Shown here piece after piece: positions 17,789-26,228 of a DNA stretch of 46,217 nt (positions within the stretch are counted from its first letter, which is position 1; every line of letters starts with the position of its first letter). Made by a program: the position numbers and the translations under genes. The stretch spans positions 1-46,217 of the forward strand of contig JAEYRN010000079.1 in NCBI GenBank assembly GCA_023435565.1, in the 5' to 3' direction. Below the pieces are notes generated by a model. The model worked only from the letters and a program-made list of their open reading frames with translations. It was not told the origin of the DNA and ran no database searches. The stretch comes from Bacillota bacterium (GTDB lineage: Bacteria > Bacillota > UBA4882 > UBA8346).

Positions 17789-19105
17789 TTGAAAAAGATT
17801 TATATCCTGGATACCAGCGTTTTAGTTCATGACCCCAAAGCATTAACTGAATTTGAGGATAACGATATTATAATTCCTATTGCAGTGGTTGAAGAGATCG
17901 ATGGCCACAAGAAAAGACAAGATGAGGTAGGTCGAAACGCAAGGTGGGTCTCAGCCTTTTTAGATAAATTAAGGTCCGTCGGACATTTGGACGCCGGTGT
18001 TTCTTTAGGTGAACAGAAAGGTAAGATTAGAGTCGAATTAAACCACCAGGAAGTTGAAAAACTTCCCCCAACTCTCGATCGGAATAAGGTGGACAATCGG
18101 ATTATCGCTGTTGCCTATGCTTTAAAAAAAGATAATCAAATGCCGGTCATTTTGGTGACTAAAGATATCAATATGCGTATCAAAGCTGACGCATTGGGTA
18201 TTCCAGCCGAAGATTACGAGACCGATAAAATTGAGATTGAAGAAGTATATACCGGTTGTCGGACTATTAAAGTCGAACCGGAAATAATCGATCGTTTTTT
18301 CAAAGCCGGAGAGGTGGTTCTGACAGAAGAGGTACTCTATTCGAACCAAATGATTATTCTGGAAGATAGTTTTGGCTCATCAAAATCAGCTCTAGCCAGA
18401 CATCTTAACGGAGGGAAACTAGTACCGCTTCGTTATGGCAATCAAGATCCATTCGGCTTAAAAGCTAGAAATAAAGAACAAAAATTCGCATTGGATCTAT
18501 TACTTGACGAAGAAGTCCGTTTAGTGACTCTAATAGGTAAAGCAGGAACCGGCAAGACACTTCTAGCATTAGCAGCCGGTCTACAGAAAGTGGTTGAGGA
18601 ATCCAAATACCGGAGACTTGCGGTTTCTAGGCCGGTAATTCCAATGGGAAACGATATTGGTTTTCTACCGGGAGACATAAATGAAAAGTTACGCCCCTGG
18701 ATGCAACCAATCTATGATAATTTAGAATTCCTATTTAACAATCGCGATAAAACTGAAAAAATAGACCAACTGGTAAACAGCATGAAAGATTTAAATATTT
18801 TGGAATTAGATGCTTTAACTTATATCCGGGGCCGGAGTATACCAAACCAATTTTTATTGGTGGACGAAGCCCAAAACTTGTCGCCCCATGAGATTAGGAC
18901 TGTCATAACCAGGGTGGGCGAGGGGACCAAAATTGTTTTGACTGGCGATCCTTATCAAATTGATCATCCATATTTGGATTCGAACAGCAATGGTTTGACT
19001 TTTGTGGTAGAAAGGTTTAAAAATGAAAAGATCGCCGGACATATTACTTTATCTAAAGGAGAGCGTTCCGATTTGGCGGAATTAGGCGCTAAATTATTGG
19101 GATAA
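17789..19105 (+). CDS. PIN domain plus PhoH-like ATPase (YlaK family)
   Basis: The N-terminal PIN nuclease domain (~1-130) has the acidic residues in ILDTSVLVHDP and ITKD-like VTKDINMRIKAD. The C-terminal PhoH ATPase domain has Walker A GKAGTGKT and Walker B FLLVDEAQNLSPHE, and the sensor-like VLTGDPYQID. PIN-PhoH proteins act as RNA helicase/ribonucleases. The start is TTG 17789 behind GATAGGAGG. The 438-residue length is normal. It ends 2 bp before yggS. Confidence 0.92.
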   Translation: MKKIYILDTSVLVHDPKALTEFEDNDIIIPIAVVEEIDGHKKRQDEVGRNARWVSAFLDKLRSVGHLDAGVSLGEQKGKIRVELNHQEVEKLPPTLDRNKVDNRIIAVAYALKKDNQMPVILVTKDINMRIKADALGIPAEDYETDKIEIEEVYTGCRTIKVEPEIIDRFFKAGEVVLTEEVLYSNQMIILEDSFGSSKSALARHLNGGKLVPLRYGNQDPFGLKARNKEQKFALDLLLDEEVRLVTLIGKAGTGKTLLALAAGLQKVVEESKYRRLAVSRPVIPMGNDIGFLPGDINEKLRPWMQPIYDNLEFLFNNRDKTEKIDQLVNSMKDLNILELDALTYIRGRSIPNQFLLVDEAQNLSPHEIRTVITRVGEGTKIVLTGDPYQIDHPYLDSNSNGLTFVVERFKNEKIAGHITLSKGERSDLAELGAKLLG

Positions 19106-19107
19106 TC

Positions 19108-19791
19108 ATGAGTATCACCGCTAATTTACAAGATATTAAAAGCCGGATTGGCCAAAGCGCGTCCAGAGCAAACCGCAACCCTAACGAAATAAGGATAATT
19201 GCGGTTACGAAGTATGTTGACGTTAATCAAATCAATGAGGCAATCAATGCGGGTATTACTGAAATCGGTGAAAACCGCGTTCAGGACGGAATCGCCAAAT
19301 TCCCCTATTTGTCCGGCAATGTAACAAAGCATATGATTGGAACTTTGCAAACTAACAAAGTAAAGCTCGCTTTGGAGCATTTTGACATGATTCATTCGGT
19401 TGACCGGGCCCATCTGGTGGACGAGTTAACAAGACAGGCTGCCAAACTGGGAAAAAGGATTGAGGTTTTGGTCCAATTGAACCTTACGGCCGAAAAAACC
19501 AAACATGGAGTATCATTGGATGAACTTCCGGGATTGATAAAACTAATCTTATCCTCCGAATATTTAATCCCGGCTGGATTAATGACCATGGGGCCGTTAA
19601 CCGGAGATCCCGAAATGGTCAGACCGGTTTTTCGAAGTATGCGCGAAGTATTTAATGAAACTGTCCGCAACCTGAAGTTAGGACCAAGCTGGCGTTATTT
19701 GTCAATGGGTATGAGTCAGGATTATCAGGTGGCGGTAGAAGAAGGAGCAAATTTGCTCCGGATTGGAACCGCTATCTTTAAGTCGGAGTGA
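19108..19791 (+). CDS. yggS: Pyridoxal phosphate homeostasis protein (YggS/PLPBP)
   Basis: This 227-residue, single-domain PLP-binding barrel protein has the PLP lysine in IIAVTKYVD, followed by GENRVQD and HMIGTLQTNK, then GLMTMG and LSMGMSQDYQVAVEEGANLLRIGTAIF. It has no known catalytic activity and buffers free PLP. It sits directly upstream of sepF, as in most Bacillota. Confidence 0.95.
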   Translation: MSITANLQDIKSRIGQSASRANRNPNEIRIIAVTKYVDVNQINEAINAGITEIGENRVQDGIAKFPYLSGNVTKHMIGTLQTNKVKLALEHFDMIHSVDRAHLVDELTRQAAKLGKRIEVLVQLNLTAEKTKHGVSLDELPGLIKLILSSEYLIPAGLMTMGPLTGDPEMVRPVFRSMREVFNETVRNLKLGPSWRYLSMGMSQDYQVAVEEGANLLRIGTAIFKSE

Positions 19792-19802
19792 GGTGAGTCA
19801 GG

Positions 19803-20312
19803 TTGCCGAAATATGAAACTGAAGGGTCAAATCGAGGCATGTTCGAAAAATTTTTAAACCTCTTTGGTTTTGAAGCCGAAGAAATAATTGAGGATGAGGA
19901 AACAGCTACACAAGATAGTTATTATAACCATAATCCTCGTGAACGCGGTAAGTTGGTGAAGTTAAATAATAATACCAAACCCGTAAAAATGTTAATCATT
20001 GAACCGGAAAGTTTTGAAGAAGTCCAAGCTATCGTTGATCATTTAAAAAATAGACGAGTAGTCATCATTAATCTCGAAGAGACTGATAAGGTAGTTGCCC
20101 GTAGAATAGCGGACTTTGTCGGAGGAGCTATCTATGCTCTTGACGGAAGCATGCAACGGATCAACGGATCAATCTTCTTATTTACCCCAGCCCATATTGA
20201 AGTAGCGATGCCCTTACATACCGACTTTAAGGAGCGGGAAAAGGACCGGGAAAAGGACCGGGAAATCACGACAAGTACATCGGCTTTTTTTCGAAGTGAA
20301 CGGGAAAGGTAG
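19803..20312 (+). CDS. sepF: Cell division protein SepF
   Basis: SepF anchors and bundles FtsZ at the division site. An N-terminal amphipathic stretch (MFEKFLNLFGF) would bind the membrane, an acidic linker follows, and the SepF core covers ~60-145 (IIEPESFEEVQAIVDHLKNRRVVIINLE). The start could be TTG 19803 (behind GAGGTGAG) or ATG 19839, which places the amphipathic helix first but has a poorly spaced ribosome binding site. The C-terminus has an EKDREKDRE repeat encoded by a 12-bp tandem repeat. Confidence 0.9.
   Translation: MPKYETEGSNRGMFEKFLNLFGFEAEEIIEDEETATQDSYYNHNPRERGKLVKLNNNTKPVKMLIIEPESFEEVQAIVDHLKNRRVVIINLEETDKVVARRIADFVGGAIYALDGSMQRINGSIFLFTPAHIEVAMPLHTDFKEREKDREKDREITTSTSAFFRSERER
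20229..20264 (+). repeat. sepF: 12-bp tandem repeat in sepF
   Basis: The unit GAGCGGGAAAAG/GACCGGGAAAAG occurs about three times and encodes repeated (E/D)REK. It is in-frame and close to the stop codon, so copy number may vary without disrupting the core. Confidence 0.7.
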
Positions 20313-20323
20313 GGGAAGACGGT

Positions 20324-21130
20324 TTGTTTAAATTGGGAATGATAGGAGGCGGGGCCATGGGTTCGGCCCTGCTTGACGGAGTAATTCAAGCCGGTTTGCT
20401 CAAACCGGAAGCTCTCTATTTATTGGAAACGGACCAATCAAAACGGGAAGTCCTTCAAAAGCAATTAGGGATTAACCTTTGTGATAATATAACGGAACTA
20501 GTCCGGGAATGCGGAACAATAATTTTGGCGGTTAAACCCCAAATTATACCGGCTTTGCTCCGTGAATTGGGATCGCAAATTAATGGGGAACATTTAATAA
20601 TTTCTATTGCTGCCGGTGTAAGTTTGGCATCCTTTGAAAAACAAATACCCCTAGGGAGATTTATAAGAGTAATGCCAAATACTCCGTCCCGGATTCGGCG
20701 AGGGGTAGCTGCATATGCCATCGGTAAAAATGTTACTTCTTCAGAAGCTGAACAGGTTGATGCTATCTTCGGGTGCGTGGGACAAACCATTGCGGTATCG
20801 GAACATTTGATGGATGCCGTAACTGCCTTAAGCGGCAGCGGTCCGGCCTATGTTTACTACTTTATTGAAGCTTTAACCGATTCGGGAGTTTTATTGGGAC
20901 TAAGCAGAGAACAAGCTAATATTCTGGCTGTAGAAACGATTATCGGAGCGGCTGAAATGTTGAAACAGACCGGTGACCATCCGGCTAAACTCCGTAATGA
21001 GGTTACTTCACCCGGAGGAACCACAGCAGCGGCTTTATTTGAACTAGAAAAAGCCGGTGTTGCCGGAACAATTATGAACGCACTTCAAGCGGCAGCTCGC
21101 CGCTCCGCTGAATTAAATAAGTCGCAATGA
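20324..21130 (+). CDS. proC: Pyrroline-5-carboxylate reductase
   Basis: It catalyses the last step of proline synthesis (pyrroline-5-carboxylate to proline, NAD(P)H-dependent). The N-terminal Rossmann motif is GMIGGGAMGSALLDG, the central motif is ILAVKPQ, and the C-terminal family signature is ALSGSGPAYVYYFIEAL and EVTSPGGTTAAAL. Length 268 is typical. The start is TTG 20324, behind AGGGGA. Its place between sepF and ylmH is common in clostridia. Confidence 0.95.
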   Translation: MFKLGMIGGGAMGSALLDGVIQAGLLKPEALYLLETDQSKREVLQKQLGINLCDNITELVRECGTIILAVKPQIIPALLRELGSQINGEHLIISIAAGVSLASFEKQIPLGRFIRVMPNTPSRIRRGVAAYAIGKNVTSSEAEQVDAIFGCVGQTIAVSEHLMDAVTALSGSGPAYVYYFIEALTDSGVLLGLSREQANILAVETIIGAAEMLKQTGDHPAKLRNEVTSPGGTTAAALFELEKAGVAGTIMNALQAAARRSAELNKSQ

Positions 21131-21148
21131 CGAAATAACGGTGATTAG

Positions 21149-21922
21149 ATGACGAATAATCTGCAAAACTCAGACCCGGAACAAAAACTATTCTTAGCAA
21201 AAATAACGGATTTGGCGGAACGTGCCTTAAAATTACAAGAACCTCAATGGACCGATTTTTTGGAGCCTCCTGATCGCGAACAGGCCCAGGCTGTTTTAGG
21301 TTGGAATCCAAAAGTCAGATATAATTCTTTTGGCGGTTATAGTAAAGCTGAACGTAGAAGACTAGTAATTTATCCCGATTATTATATTGTAGAAACCATT
21401 CAGCCTGCTCTTGCTTTTTTGGAGATTTCGACTAAAAGTATGGAACCGTTAAGCCACCGTGATTATTTAGGGGCAGTTTTGAGTTTGGGATTAAAACGGG
21501 AAAAGTTTGGCGATTTGTTGGTTGCTTCAAACAGTTGTCAATTGGTTTTAGTTCCCGAAATGGTTGATTTTTTAAAAACCCATCTGAGTAAAGTCGGTAA
21601 TCATTCGGTAGTATTGGTGGAAATCGATCCCGAACAACTAAATCCTCCCGAACAGCGGGAAAAGTTAATTAAGAATACAGTGGCTTCTCTAAGGTTGGAT
21701 GCAATTGCCGGTTTGGGTTTTGGAGAATCCCGCACTAAAATGGTAAAGGAGATCCGTTCCGAACGGGTGAAAGTCAACTGGAAGGTAGAGAAGAATCCCG
21801 ATGCTTCATTGGAACCGGGTGCGGTGATTTCGATCCGGGGACGCGGACGGGTCATTTTTAAAGAAATAACCGGTTCTTCAAAAAAAGGCCGGATTGGGAT
21901 AGTTTTGGTAAGGATGATGTAA
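21149..21922 (+). CDS. ylmH: YlmH family RNA-binding protein (S4 domain)
   Basis: This 257-residue protein has an N-terminal YlmH domain with FLEPPDREQAQAVLG and a C-terminal S4 RNA-binding domain (~180-250; SLRLDAIAGLGFGESRTK, VKVNWKVEKNPDASLEPGAVISIRGRGR). YlmH-type proteins associate with ribosomes, including in tRNA-bound stalled-peptide rescue. The start is ATG 21149. Confidence 0.93.
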   Translation: MTNNLQNSDPEQKLFLAKITDLAERALKLQEPQWTDFLEPPDREQAQAVLGWNPKVRYNSFGGYSKAERRRLVIYPDYYIVETIQPALAFLEISTKSMEPLSHRDYLGAVLSLGLKREKFGDLLVASNSCQLVLVPEMVDFLKTHLSKVGNHSVVLVEIDPEQLNPPEQREKLIKNTVASLRLDAIAGLGFGESRTKMVKEIRSERVKVNWKVEKNPDASLEPGAVISIRGRGRVIFKEITGSSKKGRIGIVLVRMM

Positions 21923-21973
21923 AAAAAGTTTTCGCGTTACGTCTATACAACATGCCAAGGAGGACTGATTTTA

Positions 21974-22537
21974 ATGCTTACACCGGTTGATCTCGAAAAC
22001 ATATTTTTTCGGCGTGGTGTACGCGGTTACCGCGTTAATGAAGTTCAAGAGTTTATGGACCGAATGACTCAAGATTATGAACATCTATACCGGGAAAATC
22101 TTGATTTAAAAGAACAAATTGAAAACTTAAATAATAAATTAAGCCAATATTTGCTGGTGGAAGAAACATTACGTAACGCAATGTTGTTGGCACAAGAAAC
22201 AGCGGAAGAGGTAAAAAACACCGCTAAAAAACAGGCAGAATTGATCATACAAGAGGCTGAGGATCAAGGGGAAAAAACCAGACTTCGAATTAAACAGGAT
22301 ACCGAGAATGAACTTAAGAACCTTGCTATTTTAAAAAATCAAGCAGAGTTTTTCAGATGTCAGTTTAAAAGCTTTTTAAACGGTTTACTGGAAGTTGCCG
22401 ATAAACAATTGGACTTGAACGTTATTTGGGAACAAGTTGAAAAACGTAATCCGGAAGCAGCTAGGATTTTAAAAGAGAATGATGCGGAGTACCGAGGAGC
22501 TTCAAATAAAGAGTCGGAAGACAGAATTGGGGATTAA
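21974..22537 (+). CDS. divIVA: DivIVA domain cell-division/polarity protein
   Basis: The N-terminal DivIVA lipid-binding domain is clear: LTPVDLENIFFRRGVRGY followed by VNEVQEFMDRM. Long coiled-coil helices follow (~30-150). At 187 residues it is of usual length. ATG 21974 follows AAGGAGGAC. It is the last gene of the long plus-strand run and is convergent with spmB, only 14 bp away. Confidence 0.94.
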   Translation: MLTPVDLENIFFRRGVRGYRVNEVQEFMDRMTQDYEHLYRENLDLKEQIENLNNKLSQYLLVEETLRNAMLLAQETAEEVKNTAKKQAELIIQEAEDQGEKTRLRIKQDTENELKNLAILKNQAEFFRCQFKSFLNGLLEVADKQLDLNVIWEQVEKRNPEAARILKENDAEYRGASNKESEDRIGD

Positions 22538-22551
22538 GATCAAAAATCATA

Positions 22552-23082
22552 TTATCTTGTAAGAATCATCCCTACCATAATAGCTAAAAGAAAAACAAAC
22601 CATTCATTAATTAGTCCCACCAAAAGTAAATGACGTCCATCCCGAATCCGGACCGAACCTAAGTATAATGAAAATACATAAAAAGTTGTCTCACTGCTTC
22701 CCTGAATTAGGGAAGCCATTAAACCAAGTGGTGTATCCGGTCCGTATTTTTTAAGCATTTCAGCGGTAAACCCTAAAGACGCGCTCCCGGATAAAGGTTT
22801 TAAGAGGCCGAGGGGGACCAATTCCGAAGGGATGCCTATTATTTTTAGTAATGGATCCAACAGATTAACCAAAAAACCTAAAGCCCCCGAAGACCTAAAT
22901 AACCCTATGGCAACAAAGATGGCTAACAGATAAGGACTTAATTTGACGGTAGTCTTTATTCCTTCCATTGCTCCTTGAATAAAAACCTCATACAAACGGA
23001 CTTTTTTTACTATCCCAGCGAGTAAAATCATGATAATTATTACTGGGACCGCCCAATGGGAAACGGTTATCAAGAGATTCAT
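22552..23082 (-). CDS. spmB: Spore maturation protein B
   Basis: This is a membrane protein of the nucleoside-recognition (Gate) family needed for spore core dehydration. Several hydrophobic helices are visible, plus the family pattern LLKPLSGSASLGFTAEML and LIQGSSETTFYVFSLYLG. I choose ATG 23082 because GGGAG is 8 bp upstream; the GTG at 23091 overlaps that site. It lies 51 bp after spmA and is probably cotranscribed. Confidence 0.93.
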   Translation of the reverse strand: MNLLITVSHWAVPVIIIMILLAGIVKKVRLYEVFIQGAMEGIKTTVKLSPYLLAIFVAIGLFRSSGALGFLVNLLDPLLKIIGIPSELVPLGLLKPLSGSASLGFTAEMLKKYGPDTPLGLMASLIQGSSETTFYVFSLYLGSVRIRDGRHLLLVGLINEWFVFLLAIMVGMILTR

Positions 23083-23133
23083 GAAATACACTCCCTCAGA
23101 TAAAATTGATAAGAGTTATACGTCGTGGGCAGT

Positions 23134-23748
23134 TTATTTAGTATGTTCTTTACTTTTTACCATCCACCATAGAGGTTTTAGTTTAATTACCAAATAATTA
23201 AGTGTTAAACTGAAACTAGTTCCCAAAAAAGTAATGATTAGTAATGGTATTAAAATAAGCGCCGGATTTTTAGAACCGGCCTGGGAACGGATTGCAATTA
23301 ACGTGGAAGGAATGACACATAATCCCCCGAATATTAAAATTATGAAAGTGCAAATAGAATTTGAGGCTTGTTCCGGTTGAGGATTTTTGGATTGTAACCT
23401 TTCCATGGTTTTTAATCCCAATGGAGTAGCAACATTTCCCAGCCCAAGCAGATTGGCTGCGATTGTTAGTGAAATCATCCCTAACGCCGATTGGTCCTGT
23501 TTCAAGTCGGGAAATAATAATGATAACAATGGCCGGAACAATCTCGCAATCCCAGCTGTAATTCCGGAAGCTTCGGCGATTTTTAACATCCCGGACCAAA
23601 AAGCAATCATCCCTGCCAAGCCAAAAGTAAATTCAATCGCTTGGCGGGAGCTATTAAAAATAATCGGAGTAATTTGGTCGGTTTTTCCCGAGGCGGCGGC
23701 GGCCCCAATTCCAAGACCTAGGAGTAGCATCCAAATGGTATTGATCAT
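23134..23748 (-). CDS. spmA: Spore maturation protein A
   Basis: This 204-residue membrane protein is related to SpmB and carries the Gate-domain pattern FSFGLAGMIAFWSGMLKIAE-like (FTFGLAGMIAFWSGML) and ANLLGLGNVATPLGLKTM. It starts at ATG 23748 behind AGGAGATC. With spmB it indicates an endospore-forming organism. Confidence 0.94.
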   Translation of the reverse strand: MINTIWMLLLGLGIGAAAASGKTDQITPIIFNSSRQAIEFTFGLAGMIAFWSGMLKIAEASGITAGIARLFRPLLSLLFPDLKQDQSALGMISLTIAANLLGLGNVATPLGLKTMERLQSKNPQPEQASNSICTFIILIFGGLCVIPSTLIAIRSQAGSKNPALILIPLLIITFLGTSFSLTLNYLVIKLKPLWWMVKSKEHTK

Positions 23749-23802
23749 AGCGGATCTCCTTTCGGTTAGGCATGAGTCATTGTTTTTAAAAGGCTTTTAC
23801 TC

Positions 23803-23831
23803 ATACCTTATGCCTCGTGCCTTGTGCCTAT
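23803..23831 (+). repeat. Degenerate 7-bp tandem repeat upstream of whiA
   Basis: Heptads ATACCTT, ATGCCTC, GTGCCTT, GTGCCTA follow one another between spmA and whiA (divergent genes). The sequence differs from other heptad tracts but the period is the same. Confidence 0.65.
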
Positions 23832-23864
23832 ATCTATACATACGCTGAATGGGTGAAAATCAGG

Positions 23865-24842
23865 ATGGAGAGTTTTTCCCAACAGGTAAAAGATGAAATT
23901 GTCCGGCAGGAATTATCCGGGCGTTTGCATTGTCTTAAAGCGGAACTGGCTGCAATTGTCCATATGGCGGGGAGTCTGCATTTGGCCGGAAGAGAAAAAG
24001 TATCGCTCTCTGTGACTACCGAATCCGCCGGAATGGCCCGCCGGATTGTAAAGTTATTTAAAGCTACCTATCAATTGGAGGCAGAGATTCAGGCAGAAGA
24101 AGTTGGGAAGCTAGGTAAGCTGCGCCGTTATACAATTATTATTCCATCGCAGCAAAAATTAGGTGAACTTTTAGCGGAACTTGGGATGTTTTCTAAGGAA
24201 AAACTATTGGAGAACGACATTAAACCTCAACTGGTTAAAGAACGCTGTTGTCAAACTTCTTTCTTAAGAGGTGCATTTTTAGCTGCCGGGTCGATAACCG
24301 ACCCTCAGAAAAAGACCTATCATTTGGAGATGGTGGCCCAAAATGAAGAGTTTGTTAATGGGATGATTTATTTATTAAATCTCCTAGGAGTTAAAGCCAA
24401 AATTGGCCAGCGCAAAGAGAAATTCTTGATCTACTTAAAGGATAGCGAAGCTATTGTCCGATTTCTTTCGTTGATTAACGCTAATACAGGTGTGATTAAA
24501 CTGGAAGAAGTAAAGGTAATTAAAGGTCTTCGTGGCGAGGTCAACCGTTTGGTAAACTGTGAAACCGCAAACCTGGAGAAATCTCTTTTTGCAGCTTGGG
24601 AACAGGTTGAAATCATACGGAAACTGCGTATGAGTTCTGTCTGGGCCGGATTGCCCGATAGTCTTAAGACCACTGCCGAACTTAGATTGGAACATCCGGA
24701 ATCAAGTCTGAAAGAGTTGGGCGAATTTCATCAACCACCGCTTAGTAAATCTGCGGTTAACCATCGGCTGCGTTCGATAAGGGATTTGGCCGAGGCGAAT
24801 AGTAATCAGGAGTCGGGAGTCAGGAGTCAACATAAAACCTAG
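23865..24842 (+). CDS. whiA: Sporulation/division regulator WhiA
   Basis: WhiA has a LAGLIDADG-like N-terminal part (SFLRGAFLAAGSITDPQKKTYHLE, about residues 115-140) and a C-terminal helix-turn-helix (SSLKELGEFHQPPLSKSAVNHRLRSI). In Bacillota it affects chromosome segregation and division. I start it at ATG 23865 with GGGTGA upstream; the in-frame ATG at 23817 lies in the repeat tract. The last ~10 residues (NQESGVRSQHKT) are encoded by a 7-bp repeat tract and are not part of the normal WhiA C-terminus, so the repeat supplies the tail and stop codon. Confidence 0.93.
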   Translation: MESFSQQVKDEIVRQELSGRLHCLKAELAAIVHMAGSLHLAGREKVSLSVTTESAGMARRIVKLFKATYQLEAEIQAEEVGKLGKLRRYTIIIPSQQKLGELLAELGMFSKEKLLENDIKPQLVKERCCQTSFLRGAFLAAGSITDPQKKTYHLEMVAQNEEFVNGMIYLLNLLGVKAKIGQRKEKFLIYLKDSEAIVRFLSLINANTGVIKLEEVKVIKGLRGEVNRLVNCETANLEKSLFAAWEQVEIIRKLRMSSVWAGLPDSLKTTAELRLEHPESSLKELGEFHQPPLSKSAVNHRLRSIRDLAEANSNQESGVRSQHKT

Positions 24843-24972
24843 AATGGTTTTATATTGGGTTGCAAAAAACGTATGTGTAAAATTTATCGTCTTTTATCTT
24901 CTGCATTCTTTTTTTTCATAAACTGCAGAAGTTTATTTACTCTCCTGGCTCTGACTCCTCAACTCCCGACTT
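24805..24972. repeat. Element with heptad-repeat inverted ends and internal hairpins
   Basis: The left arm (24811-24829, AGTCGGGAGTCAGGAGTCA) and right arm (24952-24971) are inverted copies differing by about one base insertion. Between them are perfect hairpins ATAAAACC/GGTTTTAT (24832-24853, whiA stop codon in the loop) and CTTCTGCA/TGCAGAAG (24898-24931). It looks like a small non-autonomous element. The 67-codon open frame across it is not supported as a gene. Confidence 0.55.
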
Positions 24973-25095
24973 TTGTTTATTACTTTTTGGTAAAAAAGAT
25001 AGGTTGGGAAGGAATTTTATTAGGAAAAGAGAATGATATTAATTGGTTAAGGGTATAAATTTAATAGTTTCCACTTAAATTTTTTTATAGTCTGG

Positions 25096-25135
25096 TGGGA
25101 CATATTTTTTTACAATGGGACAAATATTAACCCGC
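25096..25135 (+). promoter_or_regulatory. CggR operator
   Basis: TGGGAC occurs at 25096-25101 and again at 25116-25121, exactly 20 bp apart, each followed by an AT-rich half. The Bacillus CggR operator has two direct repeats beginning CGGGAC with the same 20-bp period. A TATAGT at 25086 could be the -10. This site lies 30 bp upstream of cggR and should respond to fructose-1,6-bisphosphate via CggR. Confidence 0.75.
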
Positions 25136-25151
25136 TACATATGGACTAATA

Positions 25152-26171
25152 ATGGATAAATTACTATCAATTCAACAAAAAATAGTACCGGAAATTTTCC
25201 CTTTAATTCTAATCCGATATCAAATACTTAGGTCGGTTCATTTTATGCAGCCAATCGGCCGTAGGGCTTTAGCGGATCAATTAAGGGTCCAGGAACGGAA
25301 AATCAGAAACGAAGTGGATTTTTTAAAAGAGCAGCAACTGCTTTCTTCCACTGTGGCAGGGATGGAGATTACCCAAGCAGGTCAGATTATTTTAAGTGAG
25401 ATGGCCGATTATATACGGGAAATCCAGGGTTTAACCATTTTGGAAAAGGAAATTGCCGCCGCTTTCCCGGTTAAAAAAGTGATGATTGTTCCGGGGGATG
25501 TTGACCAGGATGAGATGGTCAAGAAAGATTTGGCCCGTTTGACCGCGGAATACTTAAACCGGCAGTTAAGCGACGGATCAGTCTTAGCCGTTACCGGAGG
25601 TACCACTTTAGCAGAAGTAGCTTCGGTTTTGGCCACTTCAGCCACAAAAAGAAATATCATGATTGTCCCGGCGCGAGGCGGTTTGGGAGAAGAAGTCGAA
25701 ATACAGGCCAATACGGTCGCTGCAAATATAGCTAAGGGATTAGGGGCAAATTATCGTCTGTTACATGTTCCCGATGATTTGGGTGAGAAATCCATTCAAT
25801 CAATTACTGAAGAACCGAAGATCAAAGAAATTTTAGAATTACTTCGCCAAGCCAGTATGGTTTTACACGGAGTGGGACTAGCAGAGGAAATGGCGAGGCG
25901 GCGCGGAATGGCCCCTGAACAAATTGTTACTATAGTGGAACGCGGTGCTGTTGGAGAAGCATTCGGATATTATTTCGCAGTTGATGGCAGTGTGGTTCAT
26001 TCCACTTCCAGCGTAGGGCTACAATTATCGGAACTTAAGTTGATTGACCAAGTAGTGGCTGTTGCCGGTGGTAGAAGCAAGGCTGCGGCTGTTCATGCCG
26101 TTTTGTCAAATTCCCCCCGAGATATTTTAATCATTGACGAGGGGGCGGCTACCGGTTTGTTAGAAATGTAA
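25152..26171 (+). CDS. cggR: Central glycolytic genes regulator, SorC family
   Basis: CggR represses the lower glycolytic operon and is released by fructose-1,6-bisphosphate. The 339-residue protein has an N-terminal winged helix (~25-80; RRALADQLRVQERKIRNEVDFL) and a C-terminal sugar-phosphate isomerase-like SorC domain (~90-339; AVTGGTTLAEVA, VPARGGLGEEVEIQANTVA, EGAATGLL). It is first in the operon and preceded by its own operator. Confidence 0.95.
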   Translation: MDKLLSIQQKIVPEIFPLILIRYQILRSVHFMQPIGRRALADQLRVQERKIRNEVDFLKEQQLLSSTVAGMEITQAGQIILSEMADYIREIQGLTILEKEIAAAFPVKKVMIVPGDVDQDEMVKKDLARLTAEYLNRQLSDGSVLAVTGGTTLAEVASVLATSATKRNIMIVPARGGLGEEVEIQANTVAANIAKGLGANYRLLHVPDDLGEKSIQSITEEPKIKEILELLRQASMVLHGVGLAEEMARRRGMAPEQIVTIVERGAVGEAFGYYFAVDGSVVHSTSSVGLQLSELKLIDQVVAVAGGRSKAAAVHAVLSNSPRDILIIDEGAATGLLEM

Positions 26172-26228
26172 TTAAGGTTTTAAAGGTGAATTTTCACCAT
26201 ATCAAATAAAAAACGGAGGAATGTAAAA

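Noticed and set aside
24855..25058. 67-codon open frame after whiA
   Set aside because: It lies across the heptad inverted-repeat element, has no ribosome binding site and a low-complexity sequence.
26185..26198. Hairpin GGTGAATTTTCACC between cggR and gap as a processing site
   Set aside because: The stem is only 5-6 bp and AT-flanked; too weak to call.
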